Source of the DNA: Verrucomicrobiota bacterium
Lineage (GTDB): Bacteria > Verrucomicrobiota > Verrucomicrobiia > Limisphaerales > CAIMTB01
DNA length: 41,968 nt
Assembly: GCA_963205105.1 (NCBI GenBank)
Contig: CAUJJW010000133.1
Span: forward strand, 1-41,968
Direction of reading: 5' to 3'
Of this stretch, positions 27,471-35,800 are shown one piece after another; position 1 is the first letter of the stretch, and each line of letters opens with the position of its first letter. The translations under genes were made by a program, and so were the position numbers. A model generated the notes under the pieces. It was not told where the DNA came from, did not search any database, and saw only the letters and a program-made list of their open reading frames with translations.

Positions 27471-27495
27471 GCGTGATCACACCACGGCATCACGC
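27471..27495. promoter_or_regulatory. LysR-type operator (T-N11-A dyad)
   Basis: GCGTGAT (27471-27477) and ATCACGC (27489-27495) form a perfect 7-bp dyad around 11 bases, which is exactly the T-N11-A form of a LysR-family recognition site. It lies 10 bp upstream of the regulator start and 55 bp upstream of the preferred antiporter start. This supports starting the antiporter at 27551, because an earlier start at 27473 would put the operator inside the coding region. Confidence 0.65.
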
Positions 27496-27550
27496 TGATA
27501 GCGAGAGGATGTTTCCGTTACCACGGCGGACTCGGTATGGTCTGGACGGA

Positions 27551-28864
27551 ATGTCGAACGTCGAGCTGGCGGTCCAATTCTTGTTTCAGCTGGGGGTGAT
27601 CCTGGTGGTTTGCCAGGCGGTCGGACGCCTCGCGCGATTCGCCGGGCAACCCCAGGTGGTGGCGGAGATGATTGCAGGGGTCTTGCTGGGACCGTCGTTG
27701 CTCGGTTTGGTATGGCCGGACGTCGCTGCGCGTCTGTTTCCGGCGGAATCCATGAAGACGCTGTTCCCGGTTTCTCAGTTGGGACTGGCAGCCTACATGT
27801 TCGTGGTTGGTCTGGAGTTTCGCGTCGACATCGTCCGGCAGCGCCTCCACAGCGCGGTCGCGGTTTCGGTGGCCGGAATGGTGGCGCCTTTCCTGTTGGG
27901 GGCGGGACTGGGTTGGTGGTTTCACGGACACACGGCTCTATTTCCGCCGAGGACCTCGCTCATGGAGGCCTGTGTGTTCTTGGGGGCCTCCATGTGCATT
28001 ACCGCGTTTCCGATGCTGGCCCGGATCATTCACTTCAAGAAACTGGCCGGGACCACGATGGGCACGGTGGCCCTGGGAGCAGGGGCGATTGATGATGCGG
28101 CGGCGTGGTGTCTGCTCGCGGTGGTGCTTGCGAGCTTCGACGGGGATTTTCGACAAGCCGCCACCAACATCGCGGGAGGAATCGGTTACGTTGTGGTCGC
28201 CCTCCTGATCCTTCGGCCGTTGCTGGCGCGTTGGGGCAGAACCGTGGAGAAGGCCGGGACGTTGTCCGACTCCGGATTCGTGGGTTGCCTGGCGTTGATG
28301 GTCTTCGGGGCTTGGTTTACCGATGCGGTCGGGTTGCACGCCGTATTCGGGGCGTTCGTGATGGGTGTGGCCATGCCCCGGGGCCTCGTTTCCCGAAGTT
28401 TGATCGAGCGGATTCAACCACTGACCGTTGCCCTGCTCCTGCCGCTATTCTTTACCTTTTCCGGTCTGAACACACAGATCGGGCTTCTGGATTCGGCCTA
28501 CCTCTGGCTCATGGCGGGGTTGGTTTTGGTCGCATCAGTCCTTGGCAAAGGGGTGGCCTGCTGGCTGGCAGCACGAGCCACGGGGGTTTCCAACCGGGAC
28601 GCGCTCGGGATCGGAACGCTCATGAATGCGAGGGGACTGATGGAACTTATCATCATCAACATCGGGCTCCAGCGGGGGGTTATCACGCCGGCTCTCTTCG
28701 CCACCTTGGTCATCATGGCCGTGGTCACCACTCTGATGGCTTCTCCCATTTTTGAGGTATTGGTTGGAGGCGAACGCCGCTCATCGGAGCGGGAGCCAGA
28801 CTGGGACGAGCCGCTGGCACCGGGGACATCGACGGTTGCCAAGTGTTTGAACGATCGCCAGTGA
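27551..28864 (+). CDS. CPA2-family cation:proton antiporter
   Basis: 437 residues with about 12 membrane helices and no C-terminal TrkA-N domain. It exchanges Na+ or K+ for H+ across the inner membrane. Family features are the N-terminal AEMIAGVLLGPSLLGLVWP, the unwound-helix region LGASMCITAFPMLARI with GAGAIDDAAAW (the DD/ID ion-binding pair), AVFGAFVMGVAMPRG and the late MNARGLMELIIINIGLQ. The closest type is the Kef/NapA-like group without regulatory domains. ATG 27551 (preceded by GACGGA) is chosen over 27473 or 27509 because it begins just before the first helix and leaves the operator free. Confidence 0.9.
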   Translation: MSNVELAVQFLFQLGVILVVCQAVGRLARFAGQPQVVAEMIAGVLLGPSLLGLVWPDVAARLFPAESMKTLFPVSQLGLAAYMFVVGLEFRVDIVRQRLHSAVAVSVAGMVAPFLLGAGLGWWFHGHTALFPPRTSLMEACVFLGASMCITAFPMLARIIHFKKLAGTTMGTVALGAGAIDDAAAWCLLAVVLASFDGDFRQAATNIAGGIGYVVVALLILRPLLARWGRTVEKAGTLSDSGFVGCLALMVFGAWFTDAVGLHAVFGAFVMGVAMPRGLVSRSLIERIQPLTVALLLPLFFTFSGLNTQIGLLDSAYLWLMAGLVLVASVLGKGVACWLAARATGVSNRDALGIGTLMNARGLMELIIINIGLQRGVITPALFATLVIMAVVTTLMASPIFEVLVGGERRSSEREPDWDEPLAPGTSTVAKCLNDRQ

Positions 28865-29146
28865 GTCGTTTGGCTGTCGAAGTGGTACCGGGCACTTTGG
28901 CCGAAAACGTCGGTTATCCGACATCGACTGCCAACGGGCCTGCCTCTTGCTGGCGAGCGCCCTAACGTGATCACTATGAATTCCTTAAGAATATTCGCAT
29001 GCTCCAGGTGCTGACAATAGATGGAGTGAGTCTGTCGGATTGCCTTACGGCAGGTGTAGGCGTTATGACTGTTGAAGAATCGTAGTGAGTAGGTAAGTAT
29101 ATTATAGTCAATCGGATAAGGAATTTCTGTGCGGAATGAAGTTTGT
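28865..29146. promoter_or_regulatory. Gene-free A+T-rich region upstream of sigma-54 promoter 1
   Basis: No credible gene. From about 28975 to 29130 the DNA is clearly richer in A+T than flanking genes. It contains a perfect GTCGG-TTAT-CCGAC dyad (28909-28922) and the related sequences TGTCGGAT (29033-29040) and AATCGGATAAGG (29110-29121). The placement, roughly 30-240 bp before a sigma-54 core, is where enhancer sites for a bacterial enhancer-binding protein are normally found. Their role here is inferred from position only. Confidence 0.35.
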
Positions 29147-29163
29147 TTGGCACGTGATTTGCT
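29147..29163 (+). promoter_or_regulatory. Sigma-54 promoter 1 (for predicted small RNA)
   Basis: TTGGCACG-TGAT-TTGCT is a complete match to the sigma-54 core, with GG at 29149-29150 and GC at 29161-29162 separated by exactly 10 bp. Initiation is expected about 12 bp after the GC, near 29174. The element is in non-coding DNA and points at the hairpin terminator at 29227. Confidence 0.75.
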
Positions 29164-29173
29164 GGGAGGTGGG

Positions 29174-29260
29174 GTCTTTCGGTGCGTGGCGGCGCCTCCT
29201 CCCCTAACCCCCGCTCGCACCGGCTTGAGGGCAGGGCGAAAGCTCTGCCCTCTTTCTTTG
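29174..29260 (+). ncRNA. Predicted sigma-54-dependent small RNA
   Basis: Predicted transcript of about 86 nt between the sigma-54 promoter 1 start point and a strong terminator. No credible ORF fits inside it. The 5' domain can fold through CGGTGCG (29180-29186) with CGCACCG (29216-29222) plus a GCGG/CCGC extension. That leaves a loop with CCTCCTCCCC (29196-29204 region), which as RNA is complementary to Shine-Dalgarno sequences. The 3' domain is the terminator stem. C-rich loops of this kind are typical of regulatory RNAs that block ribosome sites. Both ends are predictions, and no named RNA family is recognised. Confidence 0.55.
29227..29260 (+). terminator. Strong Rho-independent terminator with GNRA loop
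   Basis: GAGGGCAG (29227-29234) pairs with CTGCCCTC (29245-29252). The stem continues through G-T, G-C and C-G pairs to a GAAA tetraloop (29238-29241), 11 pairs in all. TTTCTTT follows at 29253-29259. It ends no annotated gene close by (the antiporter stop is 360 bp upstream), which is why it supports an independent short transcript. Confidence 0.75.
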
Positions 29261-29897
29261 CGTTCTGAGTGTTGGTCTTCGTGCTCGAGATTCACCGGCG
29301 ATTTCCTGGCCTCGGCATTGCCGGATTTGTTGGGTGGCGGAACGAGCCTTGTCGCGTGAGCCATGAAGGGTCGTGTCGACCTAACGTGCCGCCATGCTGC
29401 TGATCTTCCTAACGAAGCTTATTACCACGCGTGAGATTGGTCGGGTGGGCTGGTTTGGAGTGCGGGGTAACAGCTCGGGATGCTGGAGGGGTCCTGAACC
29501 TCTGGTTTCGTCAACTTGGAAGGGTGGGATTGGGCTGGGTTTACTACGCTAGAAAGTGTTGATGATGAATTGGTTCACGGTGATAACGTTACAAATGCTC
29601 GGGCGCCTTGTCGGAAAAGTTGACGGTTGTGTTTGGTTGGGGGTTTGTGTTAAGTGACTCAAGAAGAACGCGTTAGCGGATTTTGTCCCGTGGAAAGGAT
29701 TCTGAGGTGTCAGCCGTTTTTACGAAGATGAACCCGCTGGAGTCGGTGTGGTTGGGCTTCCTAAAGATTTTGAATAGAGCAACGTGATAGGAGTTGAAAT
29801 CAGAAAATACATAAAATGTTGGCATTGAAGGATTAATGAATTCATCTGCGCCTTGGTGCGGTCCGTGGGCCAGGTAGTTCGTCCTGGGTGACTGTTC
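29261..29897. other. Gene-free region between small RNA and VPDSG-like gene
   Basis: About 640 bp without a credible gene on either strand. The short open frames present have no coding character. It is A+T-enriched around 29690-29850. TAACGTTA (29584-29591) is palindromic, and TGTCGGAAAAG (29609-29619) resembles the motifs further upstream. Part of it should be the activator-binding region for sigma-54 promoter 2. No transposon ends or tRNA were seen. Confidence 0.4.
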
Positions 29898-29914
29898 TTG
29901 GCACGCAGATTGCT
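29898..29914 (+). promoter_or_regulatory. Sigma-54 promoter 2 (VPDSG-like-CTERM gene)
   Basis: TTGGCACG-CAGA-TTGCT, again a complete core match with GG (29900-29901) and GC (29912-29913) 10 bp apart. The expected start point near 29925 gives a leader of about 64 nt. It implies that the downstream gene needs RpoN and an ATP-dependent activator. Sigma-54 control through PrsK/PrsR-type systems is known for PEP-CTERM proteins in some Proteobacteria. Confidence 0.8.
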
Positions 29915-29988
29915 TAGTGGTTGTAGGTCAATTTCGCTCCCCGCGAGATCAACGACCGACAACTCAAAACCAAGAAGGTATGGAAAAT

Positions 29989-30663
29989 ATGAAAAAATTC
30001 GCGATTGCAGCGCTGCTCGCGGGCACCGTGTTTGTGCCTGTTGCTGAAGCCGCTCAGGTTAAGTTCACCTCGCCGGCTTGGCGGGACACCTCCTACGGTG
30101 GTGGCGAATTCGCCGCTGACATCATCGGCGTCGGTGGCAACCCCGACTTCTACACGTTCTGCTTGGAGCGCAATGAAGGTCTGAGCTTCGGCAAGAACTA
30201 CGACTACACCACCAGTGGTGCGGCTGAAGCGGGTGGCTACGGCGGCGGCAGCCCTGATCCGATCTCCGAAGGCACGGCTTGGCTGTACGAGGCGTTCTCG
30301 AAGGGCACGCTCACCGGCTACAGCTACGCGACCACGACCGCGGCCGACTTGCTCGCCCGCGCCGCCAGCGGCCGCGCTCTCCAGAACGCCATCTGGGCGC
30401 TGGAAGACGAACAACCGGTCGACAACAGCAACCCGTTCATCGTCGCTGTTGTTTCCCAGTTCACCTCCCTGGCTGGTGCCAAGGCTGACTACAGCGGCTC
30501 CAAGGTCGGCGTGCTCAACCCGACCGACCCGTCCAAGGCCTCGACCGATCCGTTCTACCGCCGCCAGAGCGTGCTCATCAACCTGCCTGACAACGGCATG
30601 GCTGTGATGCTCCTCGGTGGAAGCCTGATGCTGATCGGCGCTGCCCGCCGTCGCTTGGCCTGA
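29989..30663 (+). CDS. Short VPDSG-like C-terminal-sorting surface protein
   Basis: 224 residues, exported and probably the substrate of the exosortase at 36233. A signal peptide (1-22) is followed by a compact domain with FYTFCLE (Cys58) and ALQNAIWALE (Gln132), the Cys/Gln pair of thioester-type surface domains. The tail has LPDNG (199-203), a hydrophobic helix (about 204-218) and ARRRLA, the tripartite sorting signal in VPDSG-like form. ATG 29989 is chosen over 29980 because AAGAAGG (29972-29978) is then 10 bp away. Codon choice (AAC, TTC, AAG, CTC, GGC/GGT) differs from neighbouring genes and suggests very high expression. It is preceded by a sigma-54 promoter and followed by a strong terminator. 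Confidence 0.88.
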   Translation: MKKFAIAALLAGTVFVPVAEAAQVKFTSPAWRDTSYGGGEFAADIIGVGGNPDFYTFCLERNEGLSFGKNYDYTTSGAAEAGGYGGGSPDPISEGTAWLYEAFSKGTLTGYSYATTTAADLLARAASGRALQNAIWALEDEQPVDNSNPFIVAVVSQFTSLAGAKADYSGSKVGVLNPTDPSKASTDPFYRRQSVLINLPDNGMAVMLLGGSLMLIGAARRRLA

Positions 30664-30684
30664 TCCAAGGCACATCATCTCGCG

Positions 30685-30720
30685 AAGGAGGGGCGGCTTG
30701 TGCGCCCCTCCTTTTCTTTT
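30685..30720 (+). terminator. Rho-independent terminator after VPDSG-like gene
   Basis: AAGGAGGGGCG (30685-30695) pairs perfectly with CGCCCCTCCTT (30703-30713) around a 7-nt loop, and TTCTTTT follows (30714-30720). The stem is 11 bp and GC-rich. The next gene begins only 17 bp further on, so this terminator lies between two same-direction genes and should sharply lower read-through into the second. Confidence 0.85.
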
Positions 30721-30736
30721 CCACCCTTTGATTTTT

Positions 30737-32842
30737 ATGAAGGACGAGGAGAACGTTCTGCCCGTTCGGAGAATTCGCGACAGGAGTCACCGGTTGTGGC
30801 TCAAGAAGCTGGGACTCGCCGCTGGGAGCGTGGTGTGTCTCGCTGTGGCGATGGAATTGGCTTCCTGGATGGCTGGTTTCGAGCCGGCGTTTTATCGGGA
30901 GGATCCGTACTCGGGCTTCTCGCGGCATGTGCCCCATTATGTTGCTGGCGAGACCACCAACGGTTCGGTGGTGCTCTCGGTGGCTCCAAACAAGGCCAAA
31001 GTCCTCAACCCGCAGTCCTTCCAGCGGGAAAAGCCACCTGGCGTCTTCCGCATTGTCTGCGTCGGAGGTTCCTCCACCTACGGCAGGCCTTTCTTCGACG
31101 ATACCTCGTTTCCAGGATGGTTGCGCGCCCTCTTGCCGGCGGTGCAGGGGACCCGCCGGTGGGAAGTGATCAATGCCGGAGCTCTCAGCTACGCCAGCTA
31201 CCGTGACGTGGGGCTCATGGAGGAATTGGAGAACTATCAACCCGATCTTTTCGTTGTTTACTCCGGGCACAACGAATTCCTGGAGCGACGCACGTATGCG
31301 GGGTTGGCAGAACGTTCTCCAGTGATTACGAGCGCGCTCTCCCTCGTGAGCCGCACCCGTACGGCCACGCTCGTTCGGGAAGTCTTTGATCGAGCAGGTA
31401 TTCAGCGAGTCCAGTCGGCCCATCGTGCCCCTGTGCTGGGGGAAAACACCCAAGCCATTGCGGTGAATGCGGTGGGAACCGAGGCTTACCACCGGGATGC
31501 CAGGTTCAGCCGTGAGGTGGTCGATCATTTCTCAGCCACCCTGGAGTCCATGATCCAAACCGCGCAGCGAGCCGGAGCTGAGATCGTGTTGGTAGTTCCA
31601 GCTTCGAATCTGGCCGACTTCATCCCTTTCAAGAGCGAGCACCGCAAGGGTCTGACCGATCAGGAGCTTTCCTCATGGAATCATCACTTCACGAGATCCC
31701 GGGAGCATGTGGCCCAAGGCCGCATGTCAGACGCTTTGCGTGAAATCGAATTTGCCGAACGCATCGACAACCAGTTTGCCGCAGCGTGGTATTCGAAGGG
31801 GCAGATCCTGCGTGCAATGGGCAACGCCTTGGCAGCCAAGGCCGCATTTCAAAAAGCTCGGGATGAGGATGTGTGCCCATTGCGCGCCATATCACCGATC
31901 GCTGAGGCGGTTCGCGAGGTGGGCCGTCGTCGGGGCAAGGCCGTCGTGGATTTCGAGGAGATCGTTTCGCGCCAAAGCGACCAGGGAATTCCGGGAAGGG
32001 CCATGTTTCATGATCATGTCCACCTCTCCATTGAGGCCAACCGACTCATGGCGCTGGCAATCATTGAACAGCTTCAGGGGATAGGGTTGGTGAAAGCGGA
32101 CCCGTCCTGGAACGAACGTGCGATGCAGCGGGTAAAGGAGCAGGTGATGGCGGGGATTGATCCATCGCTGCATGCGCGTGAACTGCGGCATCTTGCCTCG
32201 ATGCTGGGCTGGCTGAGACAGTTCGATCTCGCGAGGCACCAGGCGGATCTGTCCCTGGAGATTTCCGGCCGCACCGAGGAATCCATTTTGGACCTTGCGA
32301 CCCTATGGCGTGGCAACGGTGCTCCCGAACTGGCGGTGGAGTATTGTCAGAAGGCCGTAAATTCGGAGGCGTCTTCGGGCCGGCTTTGGGCGGCTTTGGG
32401 AATGGCTCAGTTGGAAGCTGGCAATGCCTCCGCAGGCATTCGATCCCTGGAAAAGGCCATCGCGATGGAACCCAATGATGTCGAAAGCCGCACGCGGGCG
32501 GGTATTGCTCTTGCACTAAGGGGAGACCTTGAGGAAGCGGCGGGGCACTTGAGGGAAGCGGTCCGGCTGAAGCCGGACTCGGGCACCGTCCGTGGGAATT
32601 TCGGGCTGGTCTTGGCCCGACAGGGGAAGCTGAAGGAAGCGGTCGAAGAGTATGAAGCGGCGCTGGAATTGGACCCAGCGTCGCCGTCGGTGCATTTCAA
32701 TCTGGGGGTCGCGATGGAGGAAATGGGCCACCCCGAAGAGGCGGCGCGGCACTATCGCAGTGCCCTCAAGGCTCAACCCAACCACTCCAAGGCGCAGGAG
32801 CGATTGTTGGCCATGACGAACATGAAAGGCTCGGGACTTTAG
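30737..32842 (+). CDS. Membrane-anchored SGNH-hydrolase / TPR fusion protein
   Basis: 701 residues. A signal anchor (about 20-42) is followed by an SGNH/GDSL hydrolase domain: VCVGGSSTYG (nucleophile Ser112), INAG (Asn147), YSGHNEF (Asn179) and, after a helical insert, FHDHVHLS (the Asp/His pair near 420-423). The C-terminal third (about 480-695) is a run of tetratricopeptide repeats. Such proteins occur near exosortase and exopolysaccharide loci, where SGNH domains may add or remove acyl groups on the polymer; the substrate is inferred. Start ATG 30737 has no obvious Shine-Dalgarno sequence and lies 17 bp after a strong terminator, so expression is expected to be low or to come from a separate promoter. 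It converges on the TPR lipoprotein gene. Confidence 0.85.
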   Translation: MKDEENVLPVRRIRDRSHRLWLKKLGLAAGSVVCLAVAMELASWMAGFEPAFYREDPYSGFSRHVPHYVAGETTNGSVVLSVAPNKAKVLNPQSFQREKPPGVFRIVCVGGSSTYGRPFFDDTSFPGWLRALLPAVQGTRRWEVINAGALSYASYRDVGLMEELENYQPDLFVVYSGHNEFLERRTYAGLAERSPVITSALSLVSRTRTATLVREVFDRAGIQRVQSAHRAPVLGENTQAIAVNAVGTEAYHRDARFSREVVDHFSATLESMIQTAQRAGAEIVLVVPASNLADFIPFKSEHRKGLTDQELSSWNHHFTRSREHVAQGRMSDALREIEFAERIDNQFAAAWYSKGQILRAMGNALAAKAAFQKARDEDVCPLRAISPIAEAVREVGRRRGKAVVDFEEIVSRQSDQGIPGRAMFHDHVHLSIEANRLMALAIIEQLQGIGLVKADPSWNERAMQRVKEQVMAGIDPSLHARELRHLASMLGWLRQFDLARHQADLSLEISGRTEESILDLATLWRGNGAPELAVEYCQKAVNSEASSGRLWAALGMAQLEAGNASAGIRSLEKAIAMEPNDVESRTRAGIALALRGDLEEAAGHLREAVRLKPDSGTVRGNFGLVLARQGKLKEAVEEYEAALELDPASPSVHFNLGVAMEEMGHPEEAARHYRSALKAQPNHSKAQERLLAMTNMKGSGL

Positions 32843-32857
32843 GCCGCCGGCTTCGGC

Positions 32858-35800
32858 TTATTTGCTGCCCGGTGACATCTCGGCGAGAAGCTTCTTTGCT
32901 TCCGGAGCAAATTTGGCCTCAGGATCCGCGGTCAAAGCCCTCTCCAACGCTGCCTTGCCATTGGGAGTCTGCTTGAGACCGAGGTGCGCCAGTCCCAGGT
33001 GGAACCAGGCATCGCCGTCGTTGGCTCGCTTGCGAGTCACCTCTTCAAGCAATTGCACCGAGAAGCGAAAATCTCCCCGGCGATAGGCGAGCTTGCCAAG
33101 AGTCGTTGCGATCTCCTCATCCCGAGGCAGTTCCTGACGAATCCGCAGGCTCATGTCGTACGCCTTGGCTTCGCTTCCAGGAAGTTCCGCGAGCAGCAGG
33201 GCCAGTTGTCTCGCCGCCGGCAAAAAAGCAGGGTACCTAGCCAGAATCCATTCAAGTTCTTGCTGAGCTTGCGCGGTCTCAGCCCGAGCCTCGGCCAGGC
33301 GGGCCTTGGCGTAGCGCGACACCAGACTGCCGGTTTCCGACTTCAGCGCTTCGGTGATTGCGGGAGTCAGCCTTGCGGGTTGCGGATTGGCCGAGAAAGC
33401 GGCCAGTTCCAGGAACAAGCGTGCGCGATCGGCGACTGGTCCAGCCGCGGACTTTGCAATTGCGGCCATCCGGTTGGTCGCCTGATCCATGCGGTTGACC
33501 GCGTACGCGGCGACGGCGAAATCGAACTGGACTTCCGCATCCTCGGGCAACTTGCCTGCGCTGTCCTGGAGCAAACTGTAGGCGTAGGCATGGTCGCCGG
33601 CGAGAGTCGCCACCTTGCCCGCGATATGTCCCACCACCGGGTCATCAGGCGCCAGTTGACGGGCCTGTCGGGCCAGCTCCAGCGCCCTGTTGGTGGCCCC
33701 GAGTTGTTCGGCTTGGAGCCCGGCGAACCGGCTCAGGACCAAGGGTGAGTTGGGGTTGACTTGAAGTGCAGCCTCGTAGGTTTCGCGAGCCTTGTTCTTG
33801 TCGCCGGAAACCGCGTAGGCGGCGGCAAGGCGGGACAATGCGATGAGATCCTTCGGCGATTCGGTTCGCCGCTGTTCCAGAGCTTGGATGGCGGCGGGGC
33901 TGGTGGCCTCGGCGGGAGTTTGGAGGACGGCGAGGTGAATCTTGGCGATGGATTGTCCCTCAAAGGGGGTTGTGGCTGCGACAGCCTGACGCAAGGCACT
34001 CTCCGCCGCCTCTTCGTGGCCCATCATGTAGTGGGCCATCCCCAGGTGAAACTGGACCTCTGGATTCTCACCCAGATCCTCAGCGGCATCGATCAGGAGC
34101 CGAACGGCTTCCGGGTAGTTGTTCCGCCGATACTCGATCCAGCCGAGGGTGTCCGCGATCACGGCGCTTCGGGGATGGGTGCGGCGGGCTCGGGTGGCCA
34201 GCTCATGGGCTGCGCCAAGGTCACCCAATTTCTCGGCGAGCAGATAGGCCAAATTGTTGAGGACGAGTGGCGAATCGGGCTGGATCTTGAGTGCCTTTTC
34301 GTAGGCTGACCGGGCTCCGGAAGGGTCTCCCATTTCACTGTGGAGCATGCCGATCAAGGTGAGGGCTCCCACGTTGTCGGGAGCCTTTTGAACCGCGCGC
34401 TCAAGTTCCGCCAAGGCCTCGGTGTTTCGACCGGTGGTGATGTACAACTGCGCCAGTCCGACCAGTGCCTTTTGGGAATCGGGAAGTATTTCCAGAACCT
34501 TACGCAGGGCAGCCTCGGTGCCGGTCGTGTCTCCGGCGGTCCGGAGAAGTTCGGACTTGATCAGCCAGGGAAGGGGGTCATTGGGAGTCTCCTGGAGGCG
34601 TGCTTCGATGCGCGCCATGCCCGCGGCTCGGTCGCCAGCTTTGACTTCCAGTTGGACGAGTTGCTCAAAGGCAATGGGGTTCCGCGGGTCGAGCTTGAGG
34701 GCGTTTTCAAAGGCGGTCCGGGCCTCCTTATCGCGGTTCTTCTGACGCAGAACGAGTCCCAGTTGCATCGGCGGGATGGCGTTGGTGGGGAACTGGGTTG
34801 CCATGGCGGTCAGGGTGGCGATGGCGTCATCCAACCGACCGGTTGCACGATAGGCCCGCGCCAGGAGCATCCTGGCCTGCGCGTTTTCCGGAGCCCGCTG
34901 GCTGGTGCCGACCAGCAAACCGATGGCGTTGGCGGAATTGCCTGATCGGATCTCCAAGTCGGCGAGCAGCAGGGATGCTTCCACGGAATTGGGTTCGATC
35001 CGCAGCGCCTCGCGGAAGTGATTGATCGCTCGAGGACGGTCATTGTTCAGCAGGTTGGCCACTCCCAGCTGGTACTGAAGTTCAGCCGAGCCAGGCATCC
35101 ATTTGGCCGCCGTTTCGAGGGCTTGCACTGCGTCGGCAGGCTTGTTCTCCGCCAGATCAATTTTGGCCCGCACACGCAGGGACTGAGGATCTCCGGGACT
35201 GGGTTTGAGGGCGCCGTCCAACAATCGGCGGGCTTCCTTGTAGTCCTTTTTCGCCAGGGCGACTTCCGCGCGGGTCGTCCATGCGGGGATCATTTCCGGC
35301 GCCTTGGAGTTGATTTCATCAAGGACTTTAACGCCTTCGTCCGTCCTTCCTGCATTGAGCAGCGCCTGCGCAAATCGGAGGCGAGCGGGACCGTGGGGTG
35401 GAGAGAGTTCCGCTGCTTTGGACAGCAGCGCGAGACCTTCATCCGTCTTGCCGTCGCTGAAGAGAACTCCTCCCAGGGTCAGGTGGGCGAGGATGGATCC
35501 CGGCTCCGTTTCGATGGCACGGCGGAAGGCTGCGATGCCGGCCGCCTTGTCGCCACCGCGCATTGCGAGTTCGCCTTCCGCAAGGATGAACACCGCGTGA
35601 TTGCCGGAGCTGGAACGAAGAGTGGCGATTGTGTTGGTCAGTTCGGCGAGCGCCGCCGGGGTTCTGGCGGTACGGAGGAGCGTCATCACCGCCGTCTCGT
35701 TGGTTGGCTGGAGCTTGAGGATGGCGTCGACTTCAGGCTTCCAAAGATTGGTTCCGGACAATGAATAAATCAGCGCCAACGCCTCGCGCACGGGCAATTC

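Noticed and set aside
29129..29359. 76-codon plus-strand frame over sigma-54 promoter 1 and the terminator
   Set aside because: It would start before the predicted transcription start and read through the terminator hairpin; no family features.
28498..29364. 288-codon minus-strand frame crossing the end of the antiporter and the small-RNA region
   Set aside because: Half overlaps the clear antiporter gene and the rest is low-complexity with no ribosome site or domain.
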